From positions 1-64,000 of the forward strand of contig NZ_VAJM01000014.1 of the NCBI RefSeq assembly GCF_005771675.1: a stretch of 64,000 nucleotides of DNA, given 5' to 3'. Origin of the DNA: Hymenobacter jeollabukensis. GTDB taxonomy: Bacteria; Bacteroidota; Bacteroidia; Cytophagales; Hymenobacteraceae. Each line of letters opens with the position of its first letter. The stretch's first letter is position 1. Under the pieces are notes generated by a model. The model was not told the DNA's origin and made no database searches. It saw only the letters and a list, made by a program, of their open reading frames with translations. This document shows, piece after piece, positions 32,439 to 40,518 of the stretch. A program made the position numbers and the translations under genes.

Positions 32439-33458
32439 ATGATTGATCTGCGCTCCGATACCGTAACCCGGCCCACCGCGGCCATGCTCGACGCCATGTT
32501 CCGCGCCCCCGTCGGCGACGACGTGTACGAGGAAGACCCGACCGTGCGGGGGCTGGAGCACGAGGCCGCCCGCCGCTTCGGGCTGGAAGCCGGCCTGTTC
32601 TGCCCCTCCGGCACCATGACCAACCAGATTGCCATCAAGGGCCACACCGAACCGCTGTCGGAGGTAGTGTGCGAGCAGACGTCGCACATCTACCTCTGGG
32701 AAGTCGGCGGCATTGCCTTTCACTCGGGCGCTTCGGTGGCCCTGCTGCCCGGCGAGCGGGGCCGGCTGACGGCCGCGCAGGTGGCCGGGGCCATCCGGGC
32801 CGAAAACGTGCACTACCCCACTACCAGCCTCATCAGCCTGGAGAATACCCACAACCGCGGCGGCGGCAGCTGCTACGAGTGGTCGGCGCTGACGGACATT
32901 GCCGAGCTGGCCAAGCGCCAGGGCATTCCGCTGCACCTTGACGGGGCCCGCATCTTCAACGCCTTGGTGGCCACCGGCCAGCAAAGCCAAGAGTACGGCC
33001 GCCTGTTCGACACGATTTCGGTGTGCCTGAGCAAGGGCCTGGGCACGCCGGTGGGCTCGGTGCTGCTGGGATCGGCCGCGTTTATCAGGAAGTGCAAGCG
33101 CATCCGCAAGGTGATGGGCGGGGGCTGGCGGCAGGCCGGCTACCTGGCCGCCGCCGGCCTCTACGCGCTGGAGCACCACGTGGAGCGCCTCGTCGACGAC
33201 CACCGCCGCGCCCGGCAGCTGGCCGAAGCCCTGCAGGCCGCGCCCTACGTCGACTTCGTGCTGCCGGCCGAGACCAACCTGGTCATTTTCCGCCTGCGCG
33301 ACGGGCTGACCGAGGACGCCTTCCTGGCCCACCTGGCCGCCAACGGTATCAAAGCCTCGGCTTTCGGCCCGCAGATGGTGCGCTTCGTGACCCACCTCGA
33401 CGTAGACGACGCGGCCATCGGCCAAGTGCTGGCGGCGCTGCAGACGGTACTGCAGTAA
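32439..33458 (+). CDS. ltaE: low-specificity L-threonine aldolase
   Basis: Encodes 339 residues. PLP enzyme that cleaves threonine or allo-threonine to glycine and acetaldehyde. Start MIDLRSDTVTRPT and GDDVYEEDPTV are family hallmarks. PLP contacts: CPSGTMTNQIA, His83, HLDGARI (Asp168, Arg171) and the Schiff-base Lys199 in VCLSKGLGTPVGS. Cytoplasmic. It is followed 13 bp later by a GNAT gene and then an AlkA-like gene; the three probably form one transcript. Confidence 0.95.
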   Translation: MIDLRSDTVTRPTAAMLDAMFRAPVGDDVYEEDPTVRGLEHEAARRFGLEAGLFCPSGTMTNQIAIKGHTEPLSEVVCEQTSHIYLWEVGGIAFHSGASVALLPGERGRLTAAQVAGAIRAENVHYPTTSLISLENTHNRGGGSCYEWSALTDIAELAKRQGIPLHLDGARIFNALVATGQQSQEYGRLFDTISVCLSKGLGTPVGSVLLGSAAFIRKCKRIRKVMGGGWRQAGYLAAAGLYALEHHVERLVDDHRRARQLAEALQAAPYVDFVLPAETNLVIFRLRDGLTEDAFLAHLAANGIKASAFGPQMVRFVTHLDVDDAAIGQVLAALQTVLQ

Positions 33459-33471
33459 GCACTCCGACCCC

Positions 33472-33969
33472 ATGAATCCGACCGAGCTGCGCATCCGCCC
33501 GTACACCGCCGCCGACGAAAACGCGGTCATCGAGCTGTTTCGCGGCAACCTCGCGCCCTACTTCGTGGCTGCTGAGGAGACCGACCTGCGGGCTTTTCTG
33601 CACGGGGAAATCAGCACCGAGGGCCTCCCCTACTTCGTGGCCGAGCGGCCCGGCTGGCCGGGGCTGGTGGCGGCGGGCGGCTTCGCGCTGAATGATCCGC
33701 ACGCGGTGCTGACCTGGGGCATGGTGGAGCGGCGGCTGCACGGCCAGGGCCTGGGACGGACGTTTACCGTGTTTCGCATTCGGGAATGCCAGCGGGCTTA
33801 TCCCGGCCGCGGCATCGAAATCAAGACCTCGCAGCACACGGAAGGATTCTACGCCCGCCTGGGCTTCCGCACCCTGGCCACCGAACCGGATAAGTGGGCG
33901 CCCGGCCTGCACGAGGTGTACATGCTGCTGCCGGCCGCAGGCGCGCCGGAATCGGCGGCGGCCGGGTAA
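33472..33969 (+). CDS. GNAT-family N-acetyltransferase
   Basis: Encodes 165 residues. The acetyl-CoA binding loop is visible as RRLHGQGLGRTF, then KTSQHTEGFYARLGFRTL, the usual end of the GNAT fold. Acceptor substrate unknown. Starts 13 bp after ltaE and ends nine bp before the glycosylase gene, so likely cotranscribed. Confidence 0.85.
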   Translation: MNPTELRIRPYTAADENAVIELFRGNLAPYFVAAEETDLRAFLHGEISTEGLPYFVAERPGWPGLVAAGGFALNDPHAVLTWGMVERRLHGQGLGRTFTVFRIRECQRAYPGRGIEIKTSQHTEGFYARLGFRTLATEPDKWAPGLHEVYMLLPAAGAPESAAAG

Positions 33970-33978
33970 GTTTGCGCC

Positions 33979-34620
33979 ATGACTGCTCCCGCCGACTACA
34001 CCTACGACCACGACGAAGCCCGCCGCCACCTCAGCCAGGCCGACCCGGTGCTGGCCCGCATCATTGCCCAGGGCCGGCCGGTGCGCGCCTCCGCCCACGA
34101 GGACCTGTACCTGGCGCTGCTGAAGGCCGTAGTCAGTCAGCAGATTTCGACCAAGGCCGCCGCGGCCATCTGGCGCAAGCTGGAAAGCCTCTTCAAGCCC
34201 GACGGCTACCCCGAGCCCAACGTGCTGGTGCTCCTCCCCGACGACGAGCTGCGGGCCGTGGGCATCAGCAAGCAGAAAGCCGGCTACCTGCGCGCCATTG
34301 CCGAGTTCAACCTCGCCGGGCAGCTCGACCACGCCCACCTCTCCCAGCTCCACGAAGACGACTTCACCCAGCACCTGACCCAGATCAAGGGCGTGGGCCG
34401 CTGGACGGCCCAGATGCTGCAGATGTTTGCCCTCGACCAGCCCGACGTATTTGCCGAGGGCGACTTGGGCGTGCAGAACGCCATGCGCCGCCACTACGGC
34501 CTGGAAGAGAAAGGCCGCGCCCTGCTCCGGCGCATGACCGAGCTGGCCGAGCCCTGGCGCCCCTACCGCTCCCTGGCCTGCAAGTACCTCTGGCAGTCGT
34601 TGGATAACACGCCGGAGTAG
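33979..34620 (+). CDS. AlkA-like DNA-3-methyladenine glycosylase
   Basis: Encodes 213 residues. HhH-GPD superfamily: LLKAVVSQQISTKAAAAI, the helix-hairpin-helix LTQIKGVGRWTAQMLQMF and the catalytic Asp in DVFAEGDLGVQNA. It removes alkylated bases in base-excision repair. It lacks the N-terminal domain of E. coli AlkA, as do most homologues of this short type. Third gene of a tight group with ltaE and a GNAT protein. Confidence 0.92.
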   Translation: MTAPADYTYDHDEARRHLSQADPVLARIIAQGRPVRASAHEDLYLALLKAVVSQQISTKAAAAIWRKLESLFKPDGYPEPNVLVLLPDDELRAVGISKQKAGYLRAIAEFNLAGQLDHAHLSQLHEDDFTQHLTQIKGVGRWTAQMLQMFALDQPDVFAEGDLGVQNAMRRHYGLEEKGRALLRRMTELAEPWRPYRSLACKYLWQSLDNTPE

Positions 34621-34637
34621 CAACGGCAACACTAGCC

Positions 34638-34808
34638 GTCATTGCGAGCAACGCGCGGCAATCTTTCCTCCAGTAGCACCGCCGACACAATCCATACTAC
34701 CCGAAAACAGCCCCGCCCGAAACTGGAATTACCGGTTTCGGGCGGGGCTGTTTGTACCGTTTGTGCCACGAGAGGAAAGATTGCTTCGTCGTGCCTCCTC
34801 GCAATGAC
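34638..34808. repeat. inverted-repeat element with CATTGCGAG ends and nested hairpin
   Basis: Left arm 34638-34670 (GTCATTGCGAG ... CAATCTTTCCTC) is related in inverted orientation to 34772-34808 (GAGGAAAGATTG ... CTCGCAATGAC). Nested in the middle is a second, perfect hairpin (34705-34753). Confidence 0.82.
34705..34753. terminator. terminator-like hairpin nested in the repeat element
   Basis: Perfect 19-bp stem AAACAGCCCCGCCCGAAAC / GTTTCGGGCGGGGCTGTTT with an 11-base loop and T-rich flank, between convergent genes. Confidence 0.75.
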
Positions 34809-34824
34809 TACGGGGTGAACCGCT

Positions 34825-35022
34825 TCAGTGCCTGGCCTGATCCTCTTCCTTCTTCGTGTCGCGGTACACCACCACCATGGCCACGAAAATCGACACGAAG
34901 GGCAGCACCATGCCGATGAGGAACCAACGCCAGAACGAGCGTTCCTGGGCAATGTAGGTGGTGAGCAGGGCGCTCAGAACCGTCAGCACGAGGCAGACGA
35001 TGAGCAGAACGAGGTTTTCCAT
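34825..35022 (-). CDS. small two-helix membrane protein
   Basis: Encodes 65 residues: two membrane segments (LVLLIVCLVLTVLSALLTT and FLIGMVLPFVSIFVAMVVVY) joined by QERSFWRW, and a charged C-terminal tail (RDTKKEEDQARH). Family not recognised. Its -7 box (CAAAGGTA on the plus strand, 35037-35044) starts immediately after the stop of the upstream DUF58 gene, so it can be transcribed separately. Confidence 0.75.
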   Translation of the reverse strand: MENLVLLIVCLVLTVLSALLTTYIAQERSFWRWFLIGMVLPFVSIFVAMVVVYRDTKKEEDQARH

Positions 35023-35036
35023 AAGCAGCGAAGCGG

Positions 35037-35044
35037 CAAAGGTA
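35037..35044 (-). promoter_or_regulatory. -7 box (TACCTTTG, minus) for the small membrane protein
   Basis: Exact TAnnTTTG match 15 bp upstream of the ATG at 35022. Confidence 0.55.
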
Positions 35045-35046
35045 GC

Positions 35047-35973
35047 TTAGCGCACCTTGCCGCGCTTCACCAAGTACGCGTGCAGCACCTTGTCGAAGGG
35101 CTCCTGGATGTCGACGGGCACGAAGTCAATCTTGTACTGCCCGCAGCGCAGGGCTAGGTCCTGGGTGTACTGCTGCATGGCGGCGCGGTACTGCTCGCGC
35201 ACCTGCGAAGGGTTCAGCTTGATGCGCTGCCCGGTTTCCACGTCCTCGAACACGTAGGGCCGCTCGGCGAAGTCGAAGTCCGTTTCGGTGGCGCGGTCCA
35301 TCACGTGGAACAGCAGCACCTCGTGGTGCTGGTGTTTCAGGTGTTGTAGGGCGGCCAGGGTGTCGTTCTGGTCCTGCTGGCTGCGGCCGAGCATGTCGGA
35401 GAAGATGATGACCAGGCTGCGTTTGGGAATCTGCTGGGCAATCTGGTGAATGACGCCGGCCACGTCGGTGCCGCCGTGCTCGGTGGTGGGCGCGGTGCGC
35501 TCCATCAGCTGCTGCATCTGCAGGAGCAGGGTGTGGCGGTGGGTGCTGGTGGAGCGCACCGGCGTCTGCACCTCGATCTTATCCGAAAACGTGACCAGGC
35601 CCACGGCGTCGCGCTGCTTCTGCAGCAGGGTGGTAATGGCGGCGGCGCAGAGAATGGAAAAGTGCAGCTTGTCGTGGCTGGGGCGCGGGTAGTACATGCT
35701 CGGACTCACGTCGAGCAGCAGGTGGCAGCGCAGGTTGGTTTCCTCCTCGTAGCGCTTCACGAAGAGCTTGTCGGTGCGGGCCAGCACTTTCCAGTCGAGG
35801 TGGCGGGTGCTTTCGCCGGGGTTGTAGAGGCGGTGTTCCGAGAATTCCACGGAGAAGCCGTGGTAGGGCGACTGGTGCAGGCCGGTGATGAAGCCGTCGA
35901 CCAGCTGCCGGGCCAGAAATTCCAGGTTTTCAAAGGAGCGGACGGCGGCCAGATCGAGCGGTTGGGGAGGCAT
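35047..35973 (-). CDS. stand-alone DUF58 vWA-like protein
   Basis: Encodes 308 residues from the ATG at 35973 (MPPQPLDLAAVRSF). DUF58 signature FSEHRLYNPGESTRHLDWKVLARTD, then LLLDVSPSMYY and IIFSDMLGRSQQD. It is a distant paralogue of the DUF58 protein at 11028-11948. Such proteins are usually next to moxR, but here it stands alone. Cytoplasmic; it may work with a MoxR ATPase encoded elsewhere. Confidence 0.9.
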   Translation of the reverse strand: MPPQPLDLAAVRSFENLEFLARQLVDGFITGLHQSPYHGFSVEFSEHRLYNPGESTRHLDWKVLARTDKLFVKRYEEETNLRCHLLLDVSPSMYYPRPSHDKLHFSILCAAAITTLLQKQRDAVGLVTFSDKIEVQTPVRSTSTHRHTLLLQMQQLMERTAPTTEHGGTDVAGVIHQIAQQIPKRSLVIIFSDMLGRSQQDQNDTLAALQHLKHQHHEVLLFHVMDRATETDFDFAERPYVFEDVETGQRIKLNPSQVREQYRAAMQQYTQDLALRCGQYKIDFVPVDIQEPFDKVLHAYLVKRGKVR

Positions 35974-36236
35974 AGGCGACGAAGAGAAGACCCGGACGGG
36001 CAAGGACTACGAAGGTAACGCGCGGGTTGCGCCGCTGGTGCCCGCGTTGCGGCCCATGGCGCGTCGATGGCCCGGGTAACCGGTTGCAGGCCGCGCCTCT
36101 AAGTTGAACAAAGCCAATTTATTGCCGCCAATATTTTTATATCCATCAGCAAAAGACTAGTTTTAGCCGGGGATTTTTCAATCATCCCGAAATCTTTCAA
36201 CCCCCCTCCCTTTTCTTCATCTTTTAGCTGGACCCC

Positions 36237-36617
36237 GTGGAAGACCGCTACGAACAGGACGAGATTTATTCCCAGCGCATCAAAGCCGGCAAACGCACGT
36301 ACTTCTTCGACGTGAAGGCCACGCGCGGGCAGGACTATTACCTGACCATCACCGAGAGCAAGCGCCGCCTGCGCGACGACGACACCTTCTCCTACGAGAA
36401 GCACAAGATTTTCCTCTACAAAGAGGACTTCCTGAAGTTCGCCGACGCCCTGCAGGACGCCATCGACTACGTGCGCCAGGAGCTGCTCTCGCCCGAGGAA
36501 GTGGCCGATCTGGACCGTCCCCGCCCCGAGTTCAACGAAGTCGACCGCGCCCCGCGCCCCGATTTCAACGACCCCAACCGCTACGAAGGCCCCGACTATA
36601 CGCCCGAATCTTACTAA
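36237..36617 (+). CDS. DUF3276 PUR-type nucleic-acid-binding protein
   Basis: Encodes 126 residues from a GTG at 36237; homologues begin with the same MED sequence, which fixes the start. The PUR fold is clear: IYSQRIKAGKRTYFFDVKAT, DYYLTITESKRR and HKIFLYKEDFLKFADALQ. The C-terminal third is acidic, Asp/Pro/Arg-rich (RPEFNEVDRAPRPDFNDPNR), and probably disordered. Related Bacteroidota proteins bind RNA or single-stranded DNA. Upstream 36100-36236 is A+T-richer and carries a TAGTTTTA box-like sequence at 36158. Confidence 0.9.
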   Translation: MEDRYEQDEIYSQRIKAGKRTYFFDVKATRGQDYYLTITESKRRLRDDDTFSYEKHKIFLYKEDFLKFADALQDAIDYVRQELLSPEEVADLDRPRPEFNEVDRAPRPDFNDPNRYEGPDYTPESY

Positions 36618-36714
36618 GCCCGTTTCGCTTACTGGTTTCGCTCGACGCGCTACCGCGGCGGCCTTTCGGCCGTGGCAGTAGCGCGTTGTTGCATACCTAC
36701 TGTCGAGCTTTTCC

Positions 36715-37284
36715 ATGAAGCTGCTGTTTCGCGTCGCGCTGGCGGCGCTGCTGGCCGGGGCCGCGTGGCACTGCGTCTGGACGGCGCGCCGCGGTCTGCA
36801 CGACACCGCCCGGCCCGCCGACGCCCTGCTGATCCTGGGCAACACCGTCAACCCCGACGGGCAGCCCTCCGACCGCCTGCGCGCCCGCCTCGACAAGGGC
36901 TTGGCCCTGTACCGCGCCGGCCTTGCGCCCAAAATCGTGGTGAGCGGGGGCCTGGGCCGCGAAGGTCACTACGAGGGTCTGGCCATGGGCCGCTACCTCG
37001 TGGCACAGGGCGTGCCCCGGCCCGCCGTCATCATCGATGATTTGGGGAAGACCACGCGGGCCTCGGCGCAGAATTTTGCCGTCATTGCCCGGCAGCGGCA
37101 TTTCCGGTCGGTCATTGCCGTGTCGCAATTCTACCACCTGCCGCGCACGGCTTACCTGCTGCACCGCGCCGGCAACTTTCGCGTGTACACCGCCCACGCC
37201 GACTATTTCGAGCTGCGCGACGCCTACAGCCTGCTGCGGGAGTTTCCGGCGTACTACTGGGCCCGGCTGAGCAATGAGCAATGA
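36715..37284 (+). CDS. YdcF-like (DUF218) protein
   Basis: Encodes 189 residues with one N-terminal membrane segment (LLFRVALAALLAGAAWHCVW). DUF218 core: ADALLILGNTVNPDGQPSDRLRARL, IVVSGGLGREGHYEGLAM, TRASAQNF and VIAVSQFYHLPRTAYLL. Related proteins (SanA, YdcF) are linked to envelope functions. The last four residues (SNEQ) and the stop codon are made from an AGCAATG word repeat (37269-37286), so the native C-terminus may be altered. Confidence 0.87.
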   Translation: MKLLFRVALAALLAGAAWHCVWTARRGLHDTARPADALLILGNTVNPDGQPSDRLRARLDKGLALYRAGLAPKIVVSGGLGREGHYEGLAMGRYLVAQGVPRPAVIIDDLGKTTRASAQNFAVIARQRHFRSVIAVSQFYHLPRTAYLLHRAGNFRVYTAHADYFELRDAYSLLREFPAYYWARLSNEQ

Positions 37285-37398
37285 GGCCACGCCTGCCTAC
37301 CGGCCCGGTTACGCCAATTGCTCATTCTTCATTGTTCATTGCTCATTGAACTCCACCAATTGCTCATTCTTCATTGATAATTGGTCATTGCTCATTGA
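37269..37398. repeat. AGCAATG/CATTGCT word arms between the YdcF-like gene and ychF
   Basis: Left arm 37269-37286 (GAGCAATGAGCAATGAGG) covers the last codons of the YdcF-like gene. Complementary words occur in two similar copies at 37315-37350 and 37357-37398 (CAATTGCTCATTCTTCATTG). Confidence 0.85.
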
Positions 37399-37413
37399 CC
37401 CGTCCGGGCTTCG

Positions 37414-37421
37414 TACCTTTG
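37414..37421 (+). promoter_or_regulatory. -7 box (TACCTTTG) for ychF
   Basis: Exact TAnnTTTG match, with TTG at 37395-37397 inside the repeat arm as a possible -33 element (16-bp spacing). Confidence 0.55.
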
Positions 37422-37447
37422 CGCCCGAATTGGCCCGTCCGGCCAGC

Positions 37448-37476
37448 TCACCATTTCACTATATCACCATTTCACT
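37448..37476. repeat. TCACCATT octamers before the ychF start
   Basis: TCACCATT, TCACTATA, TCACCATT, TCAC in tandem, ending two bases before the ATG at 37479. Same type and position as before coaD and the DUF423 gene. Confidence 0.85.
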
Positions 37477-37478
37477 GC

Positions 37479-38579
37479 ATGGGTCTTCGCTGCGGTATCG
37501 TCGGGCTGCCTAACGTGGGCAAGTCCACTCTGTTCAACGCGTTGTCGAACGCCAAGGCCGAATCGGCCAACTACCCCTTCTGCACCATCGAGCCGAACGT
37601 GGGCGTGGTCACCGTGCCCGACCCGCGCCTGAAGGTGCTGGAGGAAATCGTGAAGCCCCAGCGCGTGGTGCCCACCATCGTGGAGTTCGTGGATATTGCC
37701 GGCTTGGTGAAGGGTGCCTCGAAGGGGGAAGGCCTGGGCAACAAGTTCCTGGCCAACATACGCGAGGTGGACGCCATCATTCACGTGGTGCGCTGCTTCG
37801 ACGACCCCAACATCGTGCACGTGGCCGGCGGCGTCGATCCGGCGTTCGACAAGGACGTGATTGACACCGAATTGCAGCTCAAGGACCTGGAAAGCATCGA
37901 CAAGAAGCTGGCCAAGTCGGAGCGCTCGGCCAAGAGCGGCGACGCGGCGGCCAAGAAGGAAGTGACGGCCCTGACGCGCTTTAAGGCCCACCTGGAGGCC
38001 GGCAACAACGCCCGCTCGCTCGATGCCAACGAGGAAGAGCTGGCGGCCGTGGAAGACCTGCAGCTGCTCACCATCAAGCCCGTCATCTACGCGGCCAACG
38101 TGGACGAGGCCAGCATTCCGCAGGGCGGCAACGCCTTCGTGGAGGCCTTGCGCCAGCACGTAGCCAACGAAAACGCCCAGATTGTGGTGATTTCGGCCGC
38201 CATCGAGTCGCAGATTGCCGAGATGGACGACCCCGAGGAAAAGGAAATGTTCCTGGGCGAGTACGGCCTCACCGAGTCGGGCCTGGACAAGCTCATCCGC
38301 GCCAGCTACGACATCCTGAACCTGATTACCTACTTCACCGCCGGCGTGCAGGAAGTACGCGCCTGGACGGTGCACCGCGGCGACAAAGCCCCGGCGGCGG
38401 CCGGCGTCATTCACAGCGACTTCGAGAAGGGCTTTATCCGCGCCGAGGTAATTAAGCTGCCCGACTACGAGCAGTACCGCTCGGAAGCCAAGATCAAGGA
38501 AGCCGGCAAAATGGCCGTGGAAGGCAAGGAATACGTGGTGCAGGACGGCGACATCATGCACTTCCGCTTCAACGTCTAG
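37479..38579 (+). CDS. ychF: redox-regulated ATPase/GTPase YchF (Obg family)
   Basis: Encodes 366 residues from the ATG at 37479. G1 [13 protein letters not shown]3 [17 protein letters not shown], and the YchF-specific NVDEA in place of the NKxD motif, which explains its preference for ATP. C-terminal TGS-like domain: [31 protein letters not shown], and the end [13 protein letters not shown]. Ribosome-associated; linked to stress and translation quality. The upstream open frame through the repeats is excluded. Confidence 0.97.
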   Translation: MGLRCGIVGLPNVGKSTLFNALSNAKAESANYPFCTIEPNVGVVTVPDPRLKVLEEIVKPQRVVPTIVEFVDIAGLVKGASKGEGLGNKFLANIREVDAIIHVVRCFDDPNIVHVAGGVDPAFDKDVIDTELQLKDLESIDKKLAKSERSAKSGDAAAKKEVTALTRFKAHLEAGNNARSLDANEEELAAVEDLQLLTIKPVIYAANVDEASIPQGGNAFVEALRQHVANENAQIVVISAAIESQIAEMDDPEEKEMFLGEYGLTESGLDKLIRASYDILNLITYFTAGVQEVRAWTVHRGDKAPAAAGVIHSDFEKGFIRAEVIKLPDYEQYRSEAKIKEAGKMAVEGKEYVVQDGDIMHFRFNV

Positions 38580-38580
38580 A

Positions 38581-38630
38581 CCACGGATTCCTGCGGATTT
38601 TTCGGATTTCACGGATTTTGCAGACGATTC
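38581..38630. repeat. single arm of the CGGATT-word repeat after ychF
   Basis: Starts two bases after the ychF stop (TAG) and is similar along its whole length to the batA-side arm at 14482-14530, including the final GACGATTC. No inverted partner arm is seen before the next gene. Confidence 0.75.
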
Positions 38631-38664
38631 AGCTCCGCACTTTTCGTGCTGATTTCTGACTGAT

Positions 38665-38874
38665 ATGGACGTAAAAGACAGCAACGGCACCCTGCTCGCC
38701 GAGGGCGACTCGGTCACGCTTATCAAGGACCTGAAGGTGAAGGGCTCCTCGCAGGTGCTCAAGCGCGGCACGCTGGTGAAGAACATTCGCCTGACCAATA
38801 GCGCCGGTGAAATCGAAGGCCGGGCCGGGGGCACCACGATGGTACTCAAGACGGAATTTTTGAAGAAGGCGTAA
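38665..38874 (+). CDS. PhnA-like (YjdM C-terminal domain) protein
   Basis: Encodes 69 residues: [41 protein letters not shown] and [14 protein letters not shown]. This is the SH3-like C-terminal domain of YjdM/PhnA, but the N-terminal zinc ribbon found in E. coli is absent, which gives a stand-alone domain. Despite the name there is no proof of a role in phosphonate use. Terminator hairpin follows. Confidence 0.9.
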   Translation: MDVKDSNGTLLAEGDSVTLIKDLKVKGSSQVLKRGTLVKNIRLTNSAGEIEGRAGGTTMVLKTEFLKKA

Positions 38875-39236
38875 GCCGGTATTTATTGCCCCCAGACGCC
38901 AAGCGCCCCGGCCGGATTCGGTTGGGGCGCTTTCATTTGTGCCAAGGCCGTTGCATTAGGCAAGTCACGCCCCGTCGTTTTACTTGACGGAGCTATCCGG
39001 CTAACTACCAAACCCATACAATCGCAACTTAACCAACTCTGGTATCGGAAGGCTCCTATTGTCCTGCTTCTGATAGCAGCATGGCCTAAATCATAATAGT
39101 TCCCGCCCAACCCATCGACACAATCCATTATATATTATAATAATTACAACATTTATTTTTATTTTATTTATATAAAATATATAATAATGGCTAACTATGC
39201 CCTGTCAATATTTTTCACATAACCCCAACCAGTATT
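38875..39236. other. intergenic region, A+T-rich on the right
   Basis: 362 bp. The left part holds a terminator (38901-38942). From about 39120 to 39200 the sequence is nearly all A/T and should contain the promoter of the curlin-repeat gene. A minus-strand open frame (38883-39128) overlaps the terminator and has no protein-like composition. Confidence 0.6.
38901..38942 (+). terminator. terminator after the PhnA-like gene
   Basis: 9-bp perfect stem AAGCGCCCC / GGGGCGCTT, extended by a few weak pairs, followed by TCATTT. Confidence 0.65.
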
Positions 39237-40436
39237 ATGAAGATTGGATACATGTTGTGTTTTGCCGGGAGCGGGCTGCTTCTGGCCTCACACGTCTACG
39301 GGCAGCAGAACACCAGCCAGGTGCTGCAAACCGGCAATACCAACGAGGCCGCAGTGACGCAGACCGGTACCGGCAACGCCTCAGAGGCAGCACAGACCGG
39401 CAACCGCAATGGGCAGAATGTCACGCAAGTTGGCTATTACAACCAGCAAGAAGGTACGCAGACCGGCAACCGAAACCTGGTGAGCGTGTTGCAGGGCAGC
39501 GCCAGCGAGGCCAAGGCCTGGGCCACCCAGACCGGCAACGATAACCGCATCCGACAACAGCAGACAGAAGTGGTAGCCGGGACAGAAGCCCGGGCCACGC
39601 AGACCGGCAACCGCAACGCTATCAGCCAGGAGCAAACGTCCCGCCTGGGCAGCCACGCGCTGCTGGCTACGCAGACCGGCAATGACAACCGGGTGACGCA
39701 GGTGCAGCTGGGCTACGGGCAAGTGGGGACGGCGCTGCAAACGGGCAACGCCAACCGCTCGACGCAAAACCAGTACGGTGGGCGCAGCATGACTACCTAC
39801 GTGGAGCAGCTTGGGGACTACAACGTGAGCCGGCAGGAGCAGTCGGGCCGCAACCTGGACGGACGCATCAGCACTACCGGCGACGGTAACCGGGCCGAGC
39901 AAAATCAGTTCGGCACGGAGCAAAACGCCCTGATTACGCAACTTGGCGACGACAACCGCGCCCGGCAAGAACAAAGCGGCACCCGGGTCAACGCCACCAT
40001 TACCCAACTCGGCGACGCCAACCGCTCCGTGCAGACCCAGGCCAACGAGGACATGCGGGCCACGGCTACGCAAACCGGCAACCGTAACCGGGCCGAGCAA
40101 ACCCAGGCCAATTCCACGGGCACCAACGTGGGCGTGTCCGAAGCCACCATCGAACAGGACGGCGACCAGAACCGGGCCCGGCAACAGCAAAACGGCAGCC
40201 GCAATACCGCCACCATCGAGCAGGACGGCAACCAGAACACGGCCCGGCAGCGGCAAGACGGCTTTTACGATTCGGCCACTACTTACCAGACCGGCACGGA
40301 GCATTTCAGCTCCATCGTGCAAACCGGCGGCGGGGCCAACAATGCCTCGGTGTACCAGGGCGGCGTGGGGCAGTCCAGCGTCATCGAGCAAACCGGCGCC
40401 GTCAACCGGGCCACTGTGCACCAGGACCATCCGTAA
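39237..40436 (+). CDS. curlin-repeat (CsgA-like) putative functional amyloid
   Basis: Encodes 399 residues with a signal peptide (GYMLCFAGSGLLLASHVYG). The mature protein is almost only Gln, Asn, Thr, Gly, Ala and Arg, in roughly 17 imperfect repeats of 18-25 residues. The core is ATQTGNxNRAxQxQ or ITQLGDxNRAxQEQ, the strand-turn-strand pattern of curlin repeats. It should be exported and polymerise as a surface or matrix amyloid. It has no T9SS tail, and no csgB, csgE, csgF or csgG lies within the window, so the secretion partner must be elsewhere. Monocistronic between two terminators. Confidence 0.88.
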   Translation: MKIGYMLCFAGSGLLLASHVYGQQNTSQVLQTGNTNEAAVTQTGTGNASEAAQTGNRNGQNVTQVGYYNQQEGTQTGNRNLVSVLQGSASEAKAWATQTGNDNRIRQQQTEVVAGTEARATQTGNRNAISQEQTSRLGSHALLATQTGNDNRVTQVQLGYGQVGTALQTGNANRSTQNQYGGRSMTTYVEQLGDYNVSRQEQSGRNLDGRISTTGDGNRAEQNQFGTEQNALITQLGDDNRARQEQSGTRVNATITQLGDANRSVQTQANEDMRATATQTGNRNRAEQTQANSTGTNVGVSEATIEQDGDQNRARQQQNGSRNTATIEQDGNQNTARQRQDGFYDSATTYQTGTEHFSSIVQTGGGANNASVYQGGVGQSSVIEQTGAVNRATVHQDHP

Positions 40437-40458
40437 CCAGCCGGGCAGTTGCAGTTAG

Positions 40459-40506
40459 CCCACGAAAAAGCCGCGCCTCGGGTCCGAAGCGCGGCTTTTT
40501 CGTGGG
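40459..40506. terminator. bidirectional terminator
   Basis: Perfect 18-bp stem CCCACGAAAAAGCCGCGC / GCGCGGCTTTTTCGTGGG with a 12-base loop, between the convergent curlin and M48 genes. Confidence 0.82.
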
Positions 40507-40518
40507 CCGGCCGTCGGG

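Noticed and set aside
38883-39128. 81-residue minus-strand gene after the PhnA-like gene
   Set aside because: It overlaps the terminator hairpin, has no family resemblance, and lies in sequence with non-coding composition.
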